A stretch of DNA of 8,069 nt. Source: DATDCV01 sp036524155. GTDB taxonomy: Bacteria > Verrucomicrobiota > Verrucomicrobiia > Limisphaerales > UBA8199. How positions within the stretch are numbered: position 1 is the first letter of the stretch; the number at the start of each line of letters is the position of its first letter. The stretch lies in assembly GCA_036524155.1 (NCBI GenBank), contig DATDCV010000246.1:1-8069 (forward strand). Reading direction: 5' to 3'. Both the position numbers and the translations under genes were made by a program. The notes beneath the pieces are model-generated. The model was given only the letters and a program-made list of their open reading frames with translations, was not told where the DNA came from and did not search any database. Below, one piece after another: positions 5,206 through 8,069 of the stretch.

Positions 5206-7179
5206 ATGAAAACAAAATCATACATACTGATTGCCGGGATGGTTCTCGCGATCATCGAGACTGGCGTTGGCCAGCCGTTCATCACACAACAGCCCACGAA
5301 CTTTCTATCGGTCAGCTTGGGAGCGACCACAGGAAACCGGGTCGTGGCGACCGGCACCCCCCCACTGAGCTATCAGTGGCGGCTGAATAGTGTGCCGCTC
5401 CCCGGCCGAACCCAAAGTTCGATCGTTCTGACCGATATTCGATCGGCCGATGCGGGAGATTATGACGTCGTAGTAACCAATAGCGGCGGCTCGGTCACGA
5501 GCAAAGTTGCGACGCTAACCGTGGACCCCACCTTTTCCAAGATTGCCAGAGGGGTCATTGTCACGGATCTCGAAGGATCATCTGCCGGGCTTTGGGCCGA
5601 CTACGACAACGATTTGTTTCCTGACCTGTTCGTCGCCAATAACTGGGCCAACAATCGCAACACACTATATCATAACGACCGTGGCACAAATTTCAGCCGA
5701 GTGAACGCGGCTCCGTTCGCCACCGATTACTTGCAGGCATGGTCGGCCGATTGGGGAGACTATGACAACGATGGCTGGCCCGATCTGGTGGTGGCGGGCA
5801 TTCAACCCGGCATAACGGCCCAAAGGCCCTATCGAAATAATGCAGGCAAGTCTTTCAGCGTGGTGCTGGATCCGGGGTTGGTGTCCGATCGGAACGAAAG
5901 CTGTTACCCTTTGTGGCTGGACTACAATCGTGATGGATTTCTCGACCTGTTTGTGACGAAGGGGCGTTGGAACGGGACTGCTGCCAATGATTGCCTGTTT
6001 CAGAACCAGCGGGATGGGACCTTTAAACGGATGACAACCGCCGAGGTTGGTCCCATAGTCAACGACCAATCCAAGAGCGATTTATGTTCCGTGACGGATC
6101 TCGACGACGATGGTTATCCAGAGTTGACGGTGGTCCAGGTTACCCCCACCACCGCATGGAACAGTGTAACGTGGCGCTGCCAGGCTGATGGGACCTTCGT
6201 GACCATGCCATCCTGGCTGCCCGAGGGCGTGGGAACCCCTTGGTGTGCTGACTACAATAACGACGGATTGATCGACTTCATGGGGACGGGTTGGTGGGAT
6301 CGGCCACCCCAACTTTACCGCAATTTGGGGGCCGGCGGATTCAGCAATGTCACGACCTGCCTCAATATGATCGTGCCGCAGAACGTAACGAGCGGGGCGT
6401 GGGGCGACTATGACAACGATGGCTGGTTGGACCTGTTCTGCGTCGGCTATGGATCCCCACGTTCCACCAGTTCCAACCTGCTTTTTCACGCCAATGGCGA
6501 CGGGACCTTCACTCAGATTCTGACCGGCAGCCCGATTTATGACGGCGATCGGGCGATCTTTCCCTCATGGGTCGATTACGACAATGACGGCTTTCTGGAT
6601 CTGTTTATTGCCATGGGAGACGTGTTTCCCCGAAATAACCTCCTATACCACAACAATGGGAACAGCAACCACTGGCTGAAGATAAGGCTCGACGGCGTCG
6701 CGTCCAATCGGTCGGGCATCGGCGCCAGAATACGGGCACTGGCAACCGTCAACGGTCGAACGTTTTGGCAGGTGCGCGACATCGGGCACGGAAATGCCGC
6801 AGTTGGACCGAATAGCCTGGTGGCCCACTTCGGACTGGGCGATGCCACGAACGTCACGACCTTGGAGATCAAGTGGCCCTCCGGGATAGTCCAGACGCTG
6901 AGCAACGTCGCCACCAATCAGTTCCTGACAGTGCGCGAGCACCAGGAATACCCTCCTGGGGTTGCACCGGCGCTCACGAATGTCATCATCACCACCAGCG
7001 GGCTGCAGCTTTCGATTATCGAACCGGCAGCACCGGCAGTTTATGCGCTCGAGGCGTCCACGAATCTCGTCACTTGGACCAAACTGTTGGCCCGGACCAG
7101 CGCGGGCGGCACGTTTGCCTACACCGATGCGCGCGCTACCAACTATACACGCCGTTTCTACCGCGTCGTGGTGCCTTGA
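5206..7179 (+). CDS. Secreted FG-GAP/VCBS-repeat protein with Ig-like and UnbV (ASPIC) domains
   Basis: This 657-aa protein is predicted to be exported. Residues 1-22 form a signal peptide (KTK, hydrophobic core, cleavage near 'GVGQ'). Residues 24-106 are an Ig-like domain: 'QQPTNFLSVSLGATT', 'LSYQWRLNSVPLPGR' with the core tryptophan, and 'ADAGDYDVVVTNSGG'. Seven FG-GAP/VCBS repeats follow, each with a calcium-type loop of the DxDxDG kind: near residues 132 (DYDND), 185, 239 (DYNRDG), 298 (DLDDDG), 349, 401 and 457. Seven repeats fit one closed seven-bladed propeller. Residues about 486-580 are a UnbV/ASPIC domain ('NHWLKIRLDGVASNRSGIGARI', 'HFGLGDATNVTTLEIKWPSG'). The last 70 residues are a beta-rich module ('LEASTNLVTWTKLL', 'YTRRFYRV') common at the ends of exported Verrucomicrobia proteins. 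No Shine-Dalgarno site precedes the ATG. A surface binding role is likely; ligand and reaction are unknown. Confidence 0.94.
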   Translation: MKTKSYILIAGMVLAIIETGVGQPFITQQPTNFLSVSLGATTGNRVVATGTPPLSYQWRLNSVPLPGRTQSSIVLTDIRSADAGDYDVVVTNSGGSVTSKVATLTVDPTFSKIARGVIVTDLEGSSAGLWADYDNDLFPDLFVANNWANNRNTLYHNDRGTNFSRVNAAPFATDYLQAWSADWGDYDNDGWPDLVVAGIQPGITAQRPYRNNAGKSFSVVLDPGLVSDRNESCYPLWLDYNRDGFLDLFVTKGRWNGTAANDCLFQNQRDGTFKRMTTAEVGPIVNDQSKSDLCSVTDLDDDGYPELTVVQVTPTTAWNSVTWRCQADGTFVTMPSWLPEGVGTPWCADYNNDGLIDFMGTGWWDRPPQLYRNLGAGGFSNVTTCLNMIVPQNVTSGAWGDYDNDGWLDLFCVGYGSPRSTSSNLLFHANGDGTFTQILTGSPIYDGDRAIFPSWVDYDNDGFLDLFIAMGDVFPRNNLLYHNNGNSNHWLKIRLDGVASNRSGIGARIRALATVNGRTFWQVRDIGHGNAAVGPNSLVAHFGLGDATNVTTLEIKWPSGIVQTLSNVATNQFLTVREHQEYPPGVAPALTNVIITTSGLQLSIIEPAAPAVYALEASTNLVTWTKLLARTSAGGTFAYTDARATNYTRRFYRVVVP

Positions 7180-7296
7180 ATCCAATACAGGTCTCCGTTG
7201 TGACCACAGGAACAAACCTTTCCATCCGTGACGACAGGCCCGCTTTAGCGAACCGACATGCGGGGGAACAGAAGGGAGTCCGCCAACGCTTATAAG
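7180..7296. other. Convergent intergenic spacer
   Basis: This 117-base gap lies between two genes that face each other. Only a weak 5-bp stem (CCCGC 7239-7243 with GCGGG 7260-7264) is visible and it has no T-run. No convincing bidirectional terminator was found. Confidence 0.5.
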
Positions 7297-8069
7297 CTAC
7301 CGCTGTGGCGACTGCACCACGACCATCCTCGGGTCGGATGAGCGCATGGTCCCGTGGGCGTCCGTGCTGAGCACAGAGAACACGTGGTAGCCGGGCGTCA
7401 GGTTCGTCGCGGTGAGCTGCGCCGGCGCGGCGGTGACTGTTCCGAGTTTCTTCGCCCCGTCGAAAAACTCCAACTTTGTCCAATGCGGAAATTTGCTGGC
7501 CTCCACGATGATGGGGACATTTGACCCCGGATCCACGGCCGGTGTCCCGGGACCACACGGGCCCGGCGAGGTGATGGCCAGCGGGTTGTTGTGCGTAGCG
7601 TAGGCCCGGTAAATAAAGGCGATGTCCTCACTCTGCAGCCAGCTCGAATGGCCGAGGTCGCCCTTGAATTGCCTGGCCGGATAGATTTTCGTGAGGCCGC
7701 TTTGCCACGTAGTGTTATCGGCGACCCAGCCGGTGGCGGGATCAATGCAGAGCAGCTTGACGGGGCCCTTGGTCACATCCCCGTTCTTGGGGTAGCGCGT
7801 GCGCACGGCGAGGTCCATTAGCGGCATGATCAGCAAGTCCTGTCGGTTCTCGGCATACTCGTGGCCGTAGTCCGGCAAGACCACCCACGCGAACTCCGCG
7901 CCGTTCGGGCGATGCGGCACGAACACGTCATCAACCATTTTGAGGACCCCCGTCAGCGCATTCGTATTCTCCTTCCCGCCCGAAACGAGGACCGAGGGAA
8001 TGGCCAGATGGGCAGCCGTGGGCCCGGGAGGTGGGTTGGGTCTGGTGAAAACGTCGAAATTGTACCGCG
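7297..8069 (-). CDS. Probable secreted alpha/beta hydrolase with C-terminal Ig-like domain (5' end outside window)
   Basis: This is the 3' part of a minus-strand gene ending at the TAG in 7297-7299. The frame stays open to the window edge, so the ATG at 7938 is internal; 256 residues are visible. The first third looks like the end of an alpha/beta-hydrolase fold: strand 'HLAIPSVLVSGGKENTNA' where an acid residue often sits, then 'FAWVVLPDYGHEYAEN', whose GHE histidine is a good candidate for the catalytic His. The nucleophile serine would lie outside the window. A W-rich middle part ('GWVADNTTWQSGLTKIYP', 'QSEDIAFIYRAYAT') follows. The last 70 residues read as a bacterial Ig-like module ('KLEFFDGAKKLGTVTAAP', 'LTPGYHVFSVLSTDAHG'). 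Esterase or depolymerase activity on a polymer is possible but not shown. The Ig module is firmer than the hydrolase call. Confidence 0.72.
   Translation of the reverse strand, partial: RYNFDVFTRPNPPPGPTAAHLAIPSVLVSGGKENTNALTGVLKMVDDVFVPHRPNGAEFAWVVLPDYGHEYAENRQDLLIMPLMDLAVRTRYPKNGDVTKGPVKLLCIDPATGWVADNTTWQSGLTKIYPARQFKGDLGHSSWLQSEDIAFIYRAYATHNNPLAITSPGPCGPGTPAVDPGSNVPIIVEASKFPHWTKLEFFDGAKKLGTVTAAPAQLTATNLTPGYHVFSVLSTDAHGTMRSSDPRMVVVQSPQR

Noticed and set aside
7239..7264. CCCGC/GCGGG stem in the convergent gap as a terminator
   Set aside because: 5-bp stem, 16-base loop and no T-run in either direction.
1..8069. CRISPR array, tRNA, rRNA, transposase or prophage genes
   Set aside because: No regularly spaced repeats, RNA-gene signatures or mobile-element enzymes were seen on either strand.

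Overview
The window most likely comes from a Verrucomicrobiota genome of the Pedosphaera/Limisphaerales type. This is inferred from gene style, not from a marker gene. The signs are a short ECF sigma factor followed by a membrane-anchored Ser/Thr kinase with a WD40-like propeller region, a secreted FG-GAP/UnbV protein with an Ig-like domain and a 'STNLVTWTKL'-type C-terminal module, GC-rich coding DNA, and palindromic repeats between genes.

Layout. Positions 1-558 (+) hold the 3' part of an ECF sigma factor gene. Positions 559-771 form a gap with a hexamer-phased pyrimidine tract that folds back on a purine tract. Positions 772-4023 (+) encode a 1083-aa kinase: zinc-ribbon-like N-terminus, kinase domain, one membrane helix, about 14 WD40-like blades and a charged tail. 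Positions 4151-4607 (+) hold a hicB-hicA toxin-antitoxin pair with overlapping genes; hicA loses its normal C-terminus where a palindromic element of about 175 bp begins. Positions 4608-5205 are non-coding and rich in inverted repeats. Positions 5206-7179 (+) encode a secreted 657-aa protein with seven calcium-loop repeats. Positions 7297-8069 (-) hold the 3' part of a probable secreted alpha/beta hydrolase with a C-terminal Ig-like domain, running off the window edge and convergent with its neighbour.

How the parts relate. The sigma factor and kinase probably form one signalling module: the kinase senses through a propeller outside the membrane and signals inside, and the sigma factor is a plausible output. 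The hicBA locus looks like a damaged accessory cassette in a repeat-rich stretch. The two exported proteins at the right are envelope or extracellular proteins with no visible link to the kinase.

The most unusual point is the junction at 4541-4547. The conserved part of hicA stops within a few bases of the palindromic element, and a 6-bp direct repeat (TCCGTG) flanks the element. No clearly new defence or mobile system is visible.
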